Assembly: GCA_948474755.1 (NCBI GenBank)
Contig: CAOLHI010003124.1
Location: 1 to 64,000 of the forward strand
Reading direction: 5' to 3'
Source: Ctenosaura bakeri
Lineage: Eukaryota; Chordata; Lepidosauria; Squamata; Iguanidae
Length of the DNA: 64,000 nucleotides
Positions 11,655-23,850 of the stretch are shown here, in pieces. Every line of letters starts with the position of its first letter. Within the stretch, counting starts at the first letter, position 1. The translations under genes were made by a program, and so were the position numbers. Below the pieces are notes generated by a model, which was given only the letters and a program-made list of their open reading frames with translations, did no database searches and had not been told where the DNA came from.

Positions 11655-11980
11655 AAGTAATTTTTAAATATATTTTTATTCATTCCATTTCTAATTAATG
11701 TATAGGAAAATACACATACTGATTACAATCCCCCAACACTGCTATCTAAGTTATCTAAACAAACAAACTACTGACTACTAACTAAACAACTGTAATGAAT
11801 AACACAGGTCAGATAATGCTAGAGCATGCCTCCTTCCTCCAAAAGCCTTTCCCAAGATCCTATATCACTAGCTTCCAGTTTAGTTATGCAAAAAAGACTG
11901 CCTTCTGTGTCCATCTGTAATCTCTACTCATCAGCTGGAGATAAAAGCTGGGATTCAGAGGTCAACTACTGCGAAAAGCC
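11655..11980 (-). mobile_element. L1-like 3' UTR fragment, antisense
   Basis: The stretch starts TTTTTAAATATATTTTTATTC (a reversed A-rich tail) and continues with 'aaaatacacatactgattacaat..ctaagttatctaaacaaac'. This closely resembles the reversed L1 tail at 27582, which has a better defined boundary. Confidence 0.5.
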
Positions 11981-12840
11981 CTTTCTGTAACATTGAGAGG
12001 GGCTTTGAGAGAGAGGCTTGCAGAAAAGTTTGGTGGACTAAATGTGGAATTTGGTGTATGGGCTACAAGTTCATCATTCTTGCCTCGAAGACTAGTTCTT
12101 GTACACTTGAGCCCTGAAGATATTTGAACTCCATGATTTTTTTTTTAATTTTTAAGATACCACAAGATGTTTTGTTGTATTTGCTGTGGTAGACTAACAT
12201 GACTACCCCTCTGAAACTGACCTTGTATACTTTGCCCTGATGCTATGTGATGAAGAAATCCAGAACATTATAATAATCTTTATTCCTAACCATACATATA
12301 CCGTAGATACTAACATAGAAAATGTCTGAAAAATATTTTATTTTGTACTCAAACTTTTTAATAATTGACCTAGGCATTTCAGATAGCCTAACGTGCTTCT
12401 GCTTCCATATATATTGGGACATGCATATGGTAAGCATATTTAAATATAATAGGGGCTGTGTAGAATACTTGTATACTGGAGTTTTTACAAATTGCCAGCA
12501 TCCCAAATTGGACTTAATTTTGTTAAGAAGAGGAAAAATCTTAATTAAGTCAGAAATGTGAATGAATATTTCGGGCAGCTGTTTTAATGCTATTGTTGTA
12601 ATTGGATTTCTATATTGGGAAATTGGAAAGAAATGAGAATCTTCCTTTTCAGTTTCTTATACTATGATAATTTACTAGACTAACATCTCCGTTTGTCACA
12701 TGTCTGATTCTGCGCACATCTTATCTTTTTTACCCTCTTTTCTGCTGGTGTGTTGACTTTGATTTTGTTGCTGCTGAACTGATGTTGCTTGCAATCAAAG
12801 TAGCTTTGTAAAACCTTAACTTCCTGTCCTGAAGACTGTA

Positions 12841-12873
<33 letters not shown>

Positions 12874-12878
12874 CTTTG
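12841..12878. repeat. (TC)n then (TTTC)n microsatellite
   Basis: A TCTCTCTCTC run passes into repeated CTTT units, about 38 bp in all. Confidence 0.95.
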
Positions 12879-13187
12879 TCAAGATTTACAAGACCTCAGT
12901 TTCCTTGAAAATTATATTAAAAGCTGTGTTATTGCTGCTAGATAGCTAACATCTAAAATATTGGTAAGAATTGTCGATTCTTTGCATGAAGGCTTCCTGC
13001 ATCACATGTCTTAGGCCTTCTTGGCAAAAAAGATGAGTGAATCCTGGAATCCAATATTTCACTGGTTCTATCAAGAGTAAATGAAGGGATTCTTCTGAGG
13101 ATTGCAATGGGCAGGTATGAACTACCCTCATGAAATATAGTGGCAATTTGTTAGCTCCTACAGCATGTAAACTCCCTAAAGGCACTG

Positions 13188-13328
13188 ACAAATTCCAGGT
13201 GCTGTAGGTTATATTTCAGAGGAAGGAAATGGCAAAACCACCTCTAAGTATTCATCGTCTAAGACAACCTTATGAAGTTCATGGGGTCACCATAAGTTGA
13301 CAAGCAACTTGAAGTCAATACACATACA
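13188..13328 (+). mobile_element. 5S-derived SINE, 5'-truncated
   Basis: It starts at GCTGTAGGTTATATTTCAGAG, the junction of the 5S-like head and the body. It then reads GGAAATGGCAAAACCACCTCT, CATGGGGTCACCATAAGTTG and ends near CAACTTGAAGTCAATACACAT. It lacks the 5S head seen at 5827. Confidence 0.75.
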
Positions 13329-16300
13329 GAGTGTGCTGCAGTTTTATATTTATTGAACATTATATGTAGGTATTCAGAATTATTTATTGGTTATTCATTC
13401 TTCTCCAAGAATGATTGGCAAATGTATCAGATGCATTAGGGCCAGCTCAGCTCTTCATAACAATTGCACTGGAACATACAAAAGACCTAATTGATCTAGC
13501 ATTCTGCGCACACAGTGGCCAGGCAGATGCCTGTGGGAAACCTGTGAGGAGGATAGAAGCACAGTAGCAACCTCTCATTCAACCTGCAATTTTCCAGCCA
13601 TTTGCTTTCAGACATGAATGAACCTTTTCAGTCCAGTGGGTCAGTTAGTAAAGTATAACTTCATGACATGCACTGGGGGTTTGCATTTTCTGAATTGCAT
13701 CTTTATGCAGAGCTATTTTTGGGGAAATATTTTGAAGAGGAACTGGTAAGACTGAGTAACAAATACGGAAATAAAGATAAACCTAATGTGTTGTTGAGAA
13801 AGTCTTGCATCTTCTTCTGGCCCACATGAAATATACTTATTAAAACAAAACATGTGACTTATAGCCCCTGTTGTGAAGTGGCATATTCTTGAGCATGTTT
13901 GCAGTGTAAGAGCATCTTAAAATGCATTTGGCCAGTAACTGGTATCTAAAAGTTTTCAGAACTATATATGAGAATTGAGGTGTTTTCAGGTGAATGTTAA
14001 TTGTCATGTCATCTTGCCTCATTCATATTTTACTGGGGGAGGGAGCGATCCTGAAGATGCTGCTATCAGTTTGTAATCCTTACATGTTTTCCCACTGTGT
14101 CTTCCATCTTTTTATCACAGAAAATCTGTTTGAGGAGGGAAGGATGGAATAATAGGTGCATGGTGTCTTGACTGATAGCACCAGGAACTGGTGCTCTGCA
14201 GGCACCTTTGATGTTTGTCTCAGCACACAGATGGTAGCAGTCTTTCATGACTCAAGGATTCAGCAAGCAGTATGAATCTCACAGGGACATTCTTCTGCAT
14301 TTTCAGGACCAACACTGTTCTATTTTCGTATTGTGGAAGATGTTTCTCCACCTACTGTGATGGTTTAACTTGAAAAAATTCTATGGCTGGTTTTGAATTG
14401 GTCTTTTTGTATTTGAGTTGAAGTTGTTCTGCAGTCACATATTCAACTGGCTTTACTATGAATAAAAGCACTTAAACTCCAGTGGAAGGGAGATAATGGC
14501 TGACATCTTATGTCCCTTTGTATGCCCATTAATGTTTCAAGAGTCAAGATTCATCTCACTCAAGGCTTTAACATTTACAAGACCAACTCATTGTTTTTAA
14601 GAAAGTATAACATTTTACTTAGGTACTCGGAAAAGAAGATACTTAAAGCATGTATAGAACCATCTGTTTGCTGTGATTAAAACACATACAGTGGTGTATA
14701 AATGGAAATCCTAATTGTTTCCAGAGGGTAGGGTTGCAGAAAGGATATTCAGCTTTTCTATAAAAAGATAGTTTGATTATCACATAGTCTACAATTGTGT
14801 TAAGAAATAATGTCCGGGTTTCAGTTTTCCTTTTAACCTCCTTCTGCCTACTACCTAAATTTATATCCTACATAGTTTTTGCAGCTGTTGTTTAGTAACA
14901 ATACAAAAATGTATGCTACAGCACTCCCCTTGAATGATACTGTGGTGAGTGATACCATTTTTTGTGTGCGTGACAGTCTTTTGTATTCTTCCTGGTGAGA
15001 CATTATGAGGAAGTGAGGGGGTGGATAATAATGATTTCAGAGTTGAAAAATCTTAACTAACATTGCTGCTCTACAAAAAACTGATGTTAATGAGTTGATG
15101 GATTCCTAAGCTTTTGTGTAAGCTCAGACGTATTTGTCTGTTGCAATCTTTTTTTAAAGTGTTTGTGGAGGAGTCACTGCTCAGTAAGTATGCACTGAAA
15201 TATAATTTTGTAGTAGAAGAATTAATAGTTGTAATCATGCACTATCAAGGATCTCACCAGCCACTTAAAGTGCATGTGTTAAACCTACAATTGTTACAGC
15301 AGTTTATGCCTGGCTGGTTTTAAATACCAAGGACTCAGTCCAGGATTGGCCTGCATTTATAGAACGAACAGGCTATGCAATCAAGGCTCTTTCTGTTGTA
15401 TGTCATTCTGTAGTTTTACTGCTAAAGAGGCAAACCAGTTTTAAAGCTGAACAATGGCTTGTCCCTTAAGTGGTGTAAATAACTCCAGCAGAGATCTTCT
15501 TGGCTCTCAGTGTCACACACTTTTTTCTTTGTCTGCAAAAGTATGATTTTTTTTTTAAAAAATGAAGATGATGTGAGTTTTTAGCAATTTCCACAGCATC
15601 ATTTTTGCTGTTAACTTTGCTTTATGGCGCAGCCACTAACTCTTTGCTTGAAAACATCCAGCAGCCTGAACTCAAAAGTGTAATTTCTAATGCACATATT
15701 ACATGACCTATGCTCCCATCCATAGAGTAGATACATGGGAATACGCAAGGGACCAGTAACAATCAAAGTTGGCAGTTGCTTGAAGAATCTCACAGACCTT
15801 GAAATGTGTACGTTATTATTCTAAATGGCCATACAGGTGCTCCATAAATGTCTTACGTGTGTTGATAACATGGAAGGCTACAAGCAATTGGAGACAATAC
15901 CGCACTGTTACACATTGATTAAAACCTATTGAATTCAGTGAACATAAGCATATGCTTGAGATTCACAGTGAAAACATTAGGGTAAACAGAGAAGACTGTT
16001 GTGACAAATTGCAACCTGTTTCCTGACTGCCCTTTTATTTAGAGAAACTGAAGGGAAGGTGGTATGTTTGGTTTTCTTTCCAGTTGCTTCTATGAAGTCT
16101 TGCCATGCTGGCACAGACTGCCATGCATAAAGACTAGAGATTTCATAAGGAAAAAGTATAATACCTTATAAAATACACGGAGTTTTATATCTCAGTGACT
16201 TGCCATATTCTTTTTTTTTATGGAGTACACTATTACAAGAATCATAAAATGGTATCAAAGAGTGTAATAAAATAAAATAAATCCCTATGACATGGTGGTT

Positions 16301-16884
16301 TATAAAAATATCAGTATGAACACCCAGTGTGAAGGCTAGATGAAGCATTTGCTGCTCTCCTTCTTAAGATTTGCCTGTCTTGTGTTCCTCTAAATACTAA
16401 GTGGGGAATCCTTTGCCATCTCCTCATAAAATGTTTTGGCAGAGTCTGTAACAAGAGTGTTGCAAAAAAAAAATTCATACCTTTTAAGACTTAGAGGAAG
16501 CTAAACAAAGGGAAAAATATTTTCCTTTCTTTGAAAGCAGCTGGATAGAAATATGTGAGGTCCTAGTTGAATGGAGTAGAAGGTTAAAAAAAAAAGTGAC
16601 ATTTGTGGTTATTAGTGCCCCAAGGAGAACCCATGAATGGAACGTGGTACCATTGTGTGGATTGATCAGAAAATGGAAGGTCACTGTAAGCTTTGTGTAA
16701 GACTGGGAGATGAAGATAAATAAATTCAGAAAGCTTTCACAAAGCTAATCATGGTTAAAATGGTTTCCCTGTCTTTCCAGGTTCTGCTTCCAAGTTAATA
16801 AAAAAGGGTATTGTTAATGTCTCTTTGTACATACCCTCTAGGACTAGGGTTTAGAGCAGCAGACTAAACCTTGTTTCACTGTAT

Positions 16885-17053
16885 AGTAATACTCTAAAGG
16901 CACCAGTTCCCATCTGCTCTTGGAAACTAAGCAGAATACCAGTTGCTGTACGCTATATTTTAGAGGAAGGAACTGGCAAAACCACCTCTGAGAAATTCCT
17001 ACAAAATTCATGCTGTTAATTGACAGGTGACCTGAAGGCACATATACACACAG
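16885..17053 (+). mobile_element. 5S-derived SINE with internally deleted head
   Basis: GGCACCAGTTCCCATCTGCTC and TTGGAAACTAAGCAGAAT are a diverged 5S-like head. The GGTTAGTACTTGGATGGGAG portion is missing, and the copy resumes at CAGTTGCTGTACGCTATATT. The body and the GACCTGAAGGCACATATACAC tail follow. It lies about 210 bp upstream of a NUBPL exon. Confidence 0.75.
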
Positions 17054-17262
17054 GGAGCTTAACCACGTTAAGGCAAGAAGGTATAATTTTTACTAGTTTT
17101 TATTAGCAAGACTTTGGTTTTCTACTTTGCAGCAAAATCATGCAGTTTGAAGAAAATGAATGTAGATCTTCTAGATGCCTCTGGTTTTTAAGGATTTTTA
17201 CAGATGATAGAACTGGAAGTAATTGTTCCTGAATACATGTATTTAAACATTTTGTGTTCTAG

Positions 17263-17302
17263 AAAACTTAATGCGGCCTCTTGTGAACTATGGAATTTCA
17301 TG
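17263..17302 (+). CDS. NUBPL: NUBPL 40-nt micro-sized exon (NLMRPLVNYGIS)
   Basis: Only 40 nt long. It begins with two bases that complete the codon split from 8365, then reads NLMRPLVNYGIS and ends with TG. The T of the cysteine codon comes from the next exon. The acceptor is TTCTAG|AAAAC and the donor is CATG|GTAAGC. In the protein this links the switch region to the MSMGFL strand. The segment is diagnostic for NUBPL and is too short for simple ORF searches, so it was found by family recall and splice phase. Confidence 0.92.
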
Positions 17303-17404
17303 GTAAGCGATCGGCAGATTAAAATCTATTTTATGCTTTTACTTTATATACCATGATCCTTATATCATGTTTGAAAATTGGACATAAATTCTTTTCTTTT
17401 CTAG
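17303..17404 (+). other. NUBPL: NUBPL intron, 102 bp
   Basis: It starts GTAAGC and ends with TTCTTTTCTAG. It contains no repeat and is by far the shortest intron here; its neighbours are 8.9 and 24.6 kb. Confidence 0.9.
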
Positions 17405-17495
17405 TATGTCTATGGGTTTCTTGGTAGAAGAGACTGCACCCATTATATGGAGAGGACTCATGGTTATGTCAGCCATAGAAAAATTGTTGAGACAG
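17405..17495 (+). CDS. NUBPL: NUBPL internal exon (MSMGFLVEE segment)
   Basis: The first base completes a cysteine codon, followed by thirty codons reading [20 protein letters not shown] then [10 protein letters not shown]. The MGFLxxE..WRG(L/P)M pattern is a hallmark of the Mrp/NBP35 ATPase family, and the [16 protein letters not shown] wording is the NUBPL form. The donor is AGACAG|GTAAAA and the exon ends on a codon boundary. The frame is open. The next exon lies 24.6 kb downstream. Confidence 0.95.
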
Positions 17496-17829
17496 GTAAA
17501 AACTTGTTTAAAAAGACCTCTTTTACAGAAATTGAAATTTTAGTTTCATTTATATGCAACACGAAAATAAAAGTGTTATTTTTTCCATACTTAACATATT
17601 TTTAAATGCGCATAAGAATATTTTAAGAAAAAGGTGAAAATATTGGAAACAATTATCATATTAGTTACACATTCTTTCTCTAATTCAGCTAATTTGCTTT
17701 CAACCTTCTTGTAGATTTTAGTTCTGGTTGAGGTGAATGCTACAATATTATGGGGGTGACAAACTTAATCATTTCTTTCCAACAGAGGAAGAAAGCCGTA
17801 ACTATGGAGGAAGGATACACTTTGTGTGG

Positions 17830-17945
17830 GAAAAGCCTCTAGGTTCAGCTGCTGGCATCTCCAGGGGAATCTTCTGTCTGAAACCCTGCAAACCCAATGA
17901 CAATTGGTTTAAACAGTAGTGAGTTAGATGGACAATTAATCTGTA
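17830..17945 (+). mobile_element. tRNA-derived SINE fragment (second family)
   Basis: GGTTCAGCTGCTGGCATCTCC, then TCTTCTGTCTGAAACCCTG, then GTGAGTTAGATGGAC match the middle and 3' part of the tRNA-headed SINE better preserved at 45310. The tRNA-like head is lost. Confidence 0.6.
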
Positions 17946-18179
17946 CAGAGTAACTTCCTGTGTTCCAAAACTGTTTAAAACAGCTGCAGACCAAAACCTC
18001 AATGATCTTATTTTGAGTGGGTTCTTAGAAATTACTGCTGATAAGCAACAATAGAACTTGCTTTCTTGGGCTACATGTGATCCTAAAAACCTTTTAAGGC
18101 AAAGTTCAATATTATGGTATATCTGAAAGCTGAAAGTAAAAGCTACTCTTATTCGGCCCCCCCACTGGGACTTGAAGCC

Positions 18180-18637
18180 TCTGCCATTTGATGTCCTGTT
18201 ATCTGCTGCCTTGTTCTTTTGACACTTCCAAATTAGTTCCATTAATTCAGTATGGGGTCTACTCTTTCATCAGTTCTTGCTGCCTACATAGGCTTGCTTG
18301 GGACAACTTTCATGCATGCATGGTCCAAAGTCTTGCCTATAGAAAGAGCAGATCCCCTGGTTGAATGAAGGGAACTTGTCTGAGTTGCAAGCATCAAAAT
18401 AGTGGGCTTCCATTAGTTCTTCTTGCCTGTGGAAGTTTGCTTGCACATTATGTTTGCAAAGTGAGCTCAGAGGAGAGAAGAAAGGTGCTAAGCCAGCTAA
18501 GAGACTTGACAAGCAGTGTGCATGCGCATGGTCAGTCCCAAGTGAGCCTCCATAAGTCCTTCATATTTTGCTTAGTAGATAGGTTCTGCTTTTTGACCAT
18601 TTCTACTTTCTGACAGTGGTCTGGTGAGGGAAACCTG
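18180..18637 (-). mobile_element. CAGG-ended MITE, copy B
   Basis: Read on the minus strand it starts TA|CAGGTTTCCCTCACC at 18637 and continues with CACTGTCAGAAAGTAGAAATGG, 'gaaggacttatggagg', 'gacaagttccc' and 'ctgctctttctataggcaagact'. All of these align in order to the + strand element at 43381-43855. It lacks the long hairpin loop side present in that copy. The 3' end is uncertain. Confidence 0.7.
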
Positions 18638-19029
18638 TACTGTGTTATGCATTTGGTTTTAAAATATACTGTAGATTTCAAAGTATATTTAGTGGACCTA
18701 ACAGAAACCTGGTAGAAAGAATCAGTGGAACATTATCATATTTGAATACAAACTCTATAGGATGTGAGACAGGCTGGACAATGATTTGGGTTATAGCTGT
18801 GAAGGTAATGCCTGAACATCTAAATAGTGTGTTCATAAACCATAAAATATAAAGTAGAAAGTTTTCTATATTGTGGAATTTATGTATTTGTCACTGAGAG
18901 GCTAGTTCTGGGCAAAAAGTCAATATAACGATAAACCATGATAATCTAGTACAAACAATGCATTGACCTATAATGAACACAAGACAGATGCTACCTTAAA
19001 GAATACTGGCTGATGCAGTTAGATGGTTG

Positions 19030-19720
19030 ATGCAATCTTATTGGAAGCAGCCAAGAGCCAGGTGTACACAGTGCATTACTTCACCTCTAAGAACCTGACT
19101 GAAGGAGACATATAATTTATATAAACAAGGTATAGCAAATGATTCTAATCTTATTGGATGAAATAGGGCATCTGATAGGACAAGGAAGATATAAAACAGG
19201 CCTAAAAGAGATAGAAGCTGAGCTGACTGAGCATCAGTCTCCGTCATGGATAAGACTGCTATACAGGCTCTAAGGATATCACTGTTCATGGCTAATAACT
19301 GCCCAGATTGCACTGAGGAAGACAGGCCAAGCCAGTAAAAGACAATCTCCGTGTTCAAATGTACTAGATATGCTTTCTGTCTGCATAGATATATGTTCTT
19401 TATGAATAATGGATGCCTGTGAGTCTAGCCACAGATGTGAAACTTAAGTTCTTCTGGGTGTAACTATAGAGATGCCTGCTAAGGATATGCAGAAGCTATA
19501 AAGGTTCAGTTCTTATAAAAATGTAACACCTTTCCCGCCATATACTGTAATGTAATGAACATACGATGCCTTACATGCAGTGTCATTTAAGGAAAGTAAT
19601 GTGGCTAGACACCGAAAAGTCTGTGTTTCTCCCTAAGGGCAACGTGTATGTTTACGTATCTATGACTGCTTAAAATAAATAGCCTGAAAGAGAGCCTGTT
19701 AATTATTTCATATTAATATC
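19030..19720 (+). mobile_element. Possible old LTR-like segment
   Basis: A TATA-like GCTATAAAGG near 19495 and an AATAAA in AAAATAAATAGCC near 19675, lying in non-coding sequence, resemble LTR promoter and polyadenylation spacing. No terminal TG..CA or target duplication could be fixed. Weak call. Confidence 0.25.
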
Positions 19721-20189
19721 CTGAGATTCCAGCACTTAAGAATGCTTAAGTACAATGTTGATCCTAACTCTGCCAATTCGGAATTTATTCTTTGTCCTGA
19801 GATGGATGCTTAGGTGACCAGAAGGTGATAAAAGGGACCTCCAAACAGATACAGATTAGTTGACAAATGGAAAAGAATGATCAAGCTAACTATAATGTAT
19901 TCTGCAGATTAGGAGAGCTGGGACAAGATCCAAGAGATATTCTGCACGGTTAATGTGTAGTCATGTGGAAGGTATGAGAAAGAGACGAGGTTTCCTTCTG
20001 TAAACTGAAGTCTAGAACAAAAAGGAGAGCAAAAAGAAATGCAAGTAGATGATGAAAGATTTTGAGAAGCTAAAACAGTAAGACCAGCACAATTTTTAAC
20101 AGTTCTAACAAAGAAGGCCCAATTTCTAATAATTCTAATGAGGAGGAAAAATGAGAGGTGTCTAAAGAATCCAGGATGGATATATAAAA

Positions 20190-22497
20190 ACTTTCAATGG
20201 AGCTAGGATTCCAAAGGGACATGTACAAGAAATGGGAAAGGGGGGAGCAATTCAAACAAATAGCCAGCAAGTATAGGGAGAAAGTCAGAAAAGCTAAAGC
20301 AGAGAAAGGCCCCAGACTTGCTAAGGGTTAGAAACAATGAGCAGGGATTTTTTTGGTTATATCAATAGCAAAAGGAAGAACAAGGAGATGGTAGGGCCTC
20401 TGTGTGGAGAGGATGGTGAAATGCTAACAGGGGACAGAGAAAAGGTAGAACTACTGAACACTTTCTTTGCCTTGGTCTCCGAAAAGAAAAGCAATGCTTT
20501 ACCTGGGGAAAATGGAGCAGATGATGTGGTAGGGGAAATGTAGCACAACTAAATTGGTTAAATTCTCCAGGGCCAGATGAATGACATCCAAAGGTGTTAG
20601 AAGAACTGGCAGAAGTAATCTCAGAATCCCTGGCAGTTCCTAGAGAACTGGGGTCCCAGCAGACTGGAAAAGGGCCAATATTATCCCCATTTCAAAAATG
20701 GAGGGGAGAGGACCCAAGCAATTATCACCTAGTCAGCCTGACATCAATACTGGGAAAGATTCTAGAGTAGATCATTAAACAGACAGTCTGTAAGGATTTT
20801 GAAAGGAATGCTGTTATTACTAAAAGTCAACATGGGTTTCTCAAAAACAAGGTATGTCAGATTATTTTTATCTCTTTTTTATAGAGTAACTAGATTGGCA
20901 GATGAAGGGAATGCTGAGCACTTATCTTGACTTCAGTAGGGCCTTTGACATGTGCTCCCATGATATTCTTGCAAACAAGCTAGTAAAATGTGGGCTAGAC
21001 AGTGCTACTGTTAGATGGCTGTGTAACTGGTTGGCTGACTGAACCAAAAGCGTGCTCACCAATGGTTCTTCATTCTGGAGAGAAGTGACTTAGTGGAGTG
21101 CCAAAGAGTTCTATCCTGGGCTCAATGCTATTCAGCATCTTAATCAGTGATTTGGATGAGGGAAAAGGGCATCCTTATCAAAATTGCAGATCACACCAAA
21201 TTAGTGTTTGGAAATATTAAGATTGAGATATTGGTAAGTCTCCCAACCAGCAGAGCATTTAATAAATGTACAAATGGAAGTTGAACAGATTGCCAGCCCC
21301 ACTTCTATCACTCCACCCCAGACACACTTAATCTAGCTCAAAATAAAACACAAACAGTTTGGTTAAAAGTATGTAAAAAAGATTTACTCACATAATCTTG
21401 TGCATAGTTTACACAGATTCAAATTCTTGAAGAAAGATAAAAAGAAATTAAGCAGTCACATGCTTACAGGGAAGCACGCAGGGAAGCAGAAAAACAAAAA
21501 AGGGAAGAGATCAAGCAAGGTGAAGTGGGTGTTGACCAAATAACAGGAAGTTTATTCTAGGCAGTCCCCTCCATGCCTACAATAAACATGCAAATTAACT
21601 AGCCAATTAAACATGCAAAGGTTGCCACTCCCAAAAATTAGGAGGGATAACTAACACCCCAGAGGACAGGATTAGAATTCAAAATGATCTGGACAGATTA
21701 GGGAGCTGGGCTAAAATTAACAAAACAAATTTCAGCAAGGAGAAATACAAGGTACTATGCTTGGGCAGAAAAAAAATGAAATGCACAGATATAGGATGAG
21801 TGACTCCTGGCTTGATCACAGCATATGTGAAAGAGATCTAGGGGTCTTAGCAGACCACAAGCTGAACATGAGTCAGCAGTGTGATGCAGCAACTAAAAAA
21901 GCCAATGTGCATCTGGACTGCATCAGTAGGGGTACAATATCTAGGGCAAGGGAAGTGATAATACCACTCTATTGTGCTTTGGTCAGACCACACCTGGAAT
22001 AGTGTCTCCAGTTCTGGGCACCATAGTTGGGGAAGGATATTGAAAAGCTGGATCATGTCCAGAGGAGAGCAACCGAAATGGTAGAAGGCCTGGAAATCAT
22101 ACCTTGTGAGGAGTAGCTTAGGGAGCAAGATGTGTTTAGCTTGGAGAAGAGAAGTTTAAGAGGCGACATGATAGCCATGTTTAAATATTTAAAGGGATGT
22201 CTTATAGAGAATGGAGCAAGCCTGTTTTCTACTGCTCCAGAGATCAGGACACAGAGCAATGGCTTCAAACTTCAGGAAAAGAGATTCGATCTAAACATTA
22301 CTTAGAGCTTCCTGACAGTAAGAGCAGTTTGAAAGTGGAATACACTGTCTTGGAATGTGGTGGAGTCTCCTTCTTTGGAGGTTTTTAAAAGAGGGTGGAT
22401 GGCCATCTGTTGAGAATGCTTTGACAGTCTATTCTTGCGTGGCAGGGAGCTGGACTCGATGGCCCTTGTGGTTTCTTCCAGCTCTAGGATTCTATGA
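20190..22497 (+). mobile_element. CR1 LINE, decayed, 5'-truncated
   Basis: Frames between 20280 and 20540 give the linker pattern [28 protein letters not shown]. Further on come traces of the reverse transcriptase: the DNA equivalents of NYxxVSLTS near 20725, LDFSRAFD near 20930 and [15 protein letters not shown] near 21100. The C-terminal part [20 protein letters not shown] follows at 21835. The 3' end is TCTAGGATTCTATGATTA at 22497, the CR1 terminus. Many stops and frameshifts are present. A 430-bp insertion splits it at 21205. Confidence 0.85.
21205..21634 (-). mobile_element. 430-bp LTR-like insertion inside CR1
   Basis: CR1 sequence is contiguous on both sides (ACACCAAATTAG left, TTAGGAGGGATAACTAACACC right). 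AAATTAG is duplicated at 21198-21204 and 21635-21641. The insert has no ORF. Read on the minus strand it carries AATAAAC and later TTTTATTTTGAGC motifs, so an LTR is possible, but its ends are not clearly TG..CA. Confidence 0.55.
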
Positions 22498-22914
22498 TTA
22501 TATCAGCATTAAAAAAATTTAAGTACACCAGAAGGATGAAAGTGGCTATAGAGGCTGGTGGACTATAGGGAGATAAGAAAGTTAAAGGATTATTACAGGA
22601 GATTTGTTTTCCTTTTTTCAGGAGAAGGTTAGCATATTTGCACTTCATTTCTTAGAAAAAAGGCAAGCAAGTAAGGGGAGCATGAGAAAGATGATTAAAA
22701 GTATGCCTGTTGTGCAGAAATCAGCTAGGGAGAAGCTTTTTTTCTGTTTTTCACAAAACTCAATGCTAGGGTCATCCAGCGAAGCTGAATTGTGAGAGAT
22801 GCAGAATCGGTAAAAAGTACTTCAGCACAGCACACAGTTAAAATGTGAAAGAACCTTACAGGGGTGGGGAAGTATATAATGCATAGTTAAATTCTGCACA
22901 GTTAAACTGGGGAA

Positions 22915-23850
22915 TTTGATATGAGAAGATGTAGCCCTGATCACTAATTTAGAAAAGGAGTTGGACAAATTCATGGAGAATAAGGCTGCTAGTGGCTGCT
23001 AAACATGTAGCCATTCAGTATCAGAGGCAGCCTATGCCTTTTGATACTGATTTAGATCACTGTAATGCACTCCCCATGGGGCGGCCTTCAAAGAAGGCTA
23101 GAAAACTTCAGCTGGTCCAAAGAGTAGCAGCCAGATTGTTAACTGGCTCTGTCTATAGGGGTATACAACTCCCTTGATACAACTGCTACACTGGCTGCTG
23201 TTACATTTCTAGGCACAACTCAAAGTGCTAGTTATGGTCTTTAAAGCCTTTATATGGCTTAGTTCCAGGCAGCCAGACAAACTCCAGATATAAACCTATC
23301 CAAGTTCTGAAGAGGCTTTTGTCTCTCTTTCCCACTACCTTCATCTTTACATTGTGGGAACACAGGAGAGGACCTTCTTGGTGTTTGCTTCTAGGCTCTT
23401 GAACTCCCTTCCTAGAGAGTCGAGACTGATACTCCCCTTTTCATCCTTCCATATGCAGATGAAGACTTTCTTTTGTTTCAGGCCTTTGCAGATTGATTGC
23501 TCATAGGAAAAGGAGTTGTGCTATATTGTCTGTATTTTTTAATGGACATGCTTTTAATTCTGTTGATAGTTTAACTACATTTTGATTTTTGTATGATGTA
23601 TACTTTTAGCTGTGTCTGTTTTAAATTTTCTATGCCAACTCGAGCCCAAGGGCTGGAAAAGAGGCAGGATATCACCATCTTTTTCATCATCATCACCATG
23701 TATGTATTTGTAGTGGTAGTGGTTGTGGAACATAAGCAGGGAGGTGCTTGTGAGCATCCCATAATCATCTGATTGGTCACTGTGGAAGTGAAATGCTGGA
23801 CTAGATAGGCCTTTGACTTAACTCACCATGGTTCTGTCCTTTGGAATTCT
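22915..23850 (+). mobile_element. CR1/L3-like LINE 3' region interrupted by L2
   Basis: The left piece has AGGAGTTGGACAAATTCATGG and 'aaggctgctagtggctgctaaac'. The right piece has CATAAGCAGG, ATCTGATTGGTCACTGTGG and 'gctggactagataggcctttg'. Together they form a known-looking LINE 3' end, with unrelated L2 sequence at 23041-23690 between them. Confidence 0.5.
23041..23690 (+). mobile_element. L2-like LINE fragment nested in another LINE
   Basis: Translation of 23055-23155 gives the D-L-D-H-C-N-A-L-P-M-G pattern, then KLQLVQRVAARLLTGS, the conserved L2 C-terminus. The stretch 'ctaggcacaactcaaagtgctagttatggtctttaaagcc' follows, then a 3' end with GAGCCCAAGGGCTGGAAAAGAGG. It is frameshifted. Confidence 0.75.

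Larger units (their letters stand above)
8366..17262 (+). other. NUBPL: NUBPL intron, 8.9 kb
   Basis: It lies between two in-phase NUBPL exons, starting GTAAG and ending TTCTAG. Recognised contents are an L2 fragment, an L1 tail, two 5S-derived SINE copies and a (TTTC)n run. I recognise nothing in 8366-10985, 11981-12840 and 13329-16884 beyond AT-rich sequence and small scattered ORFs without family resemblance. Confidence 0.85.
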
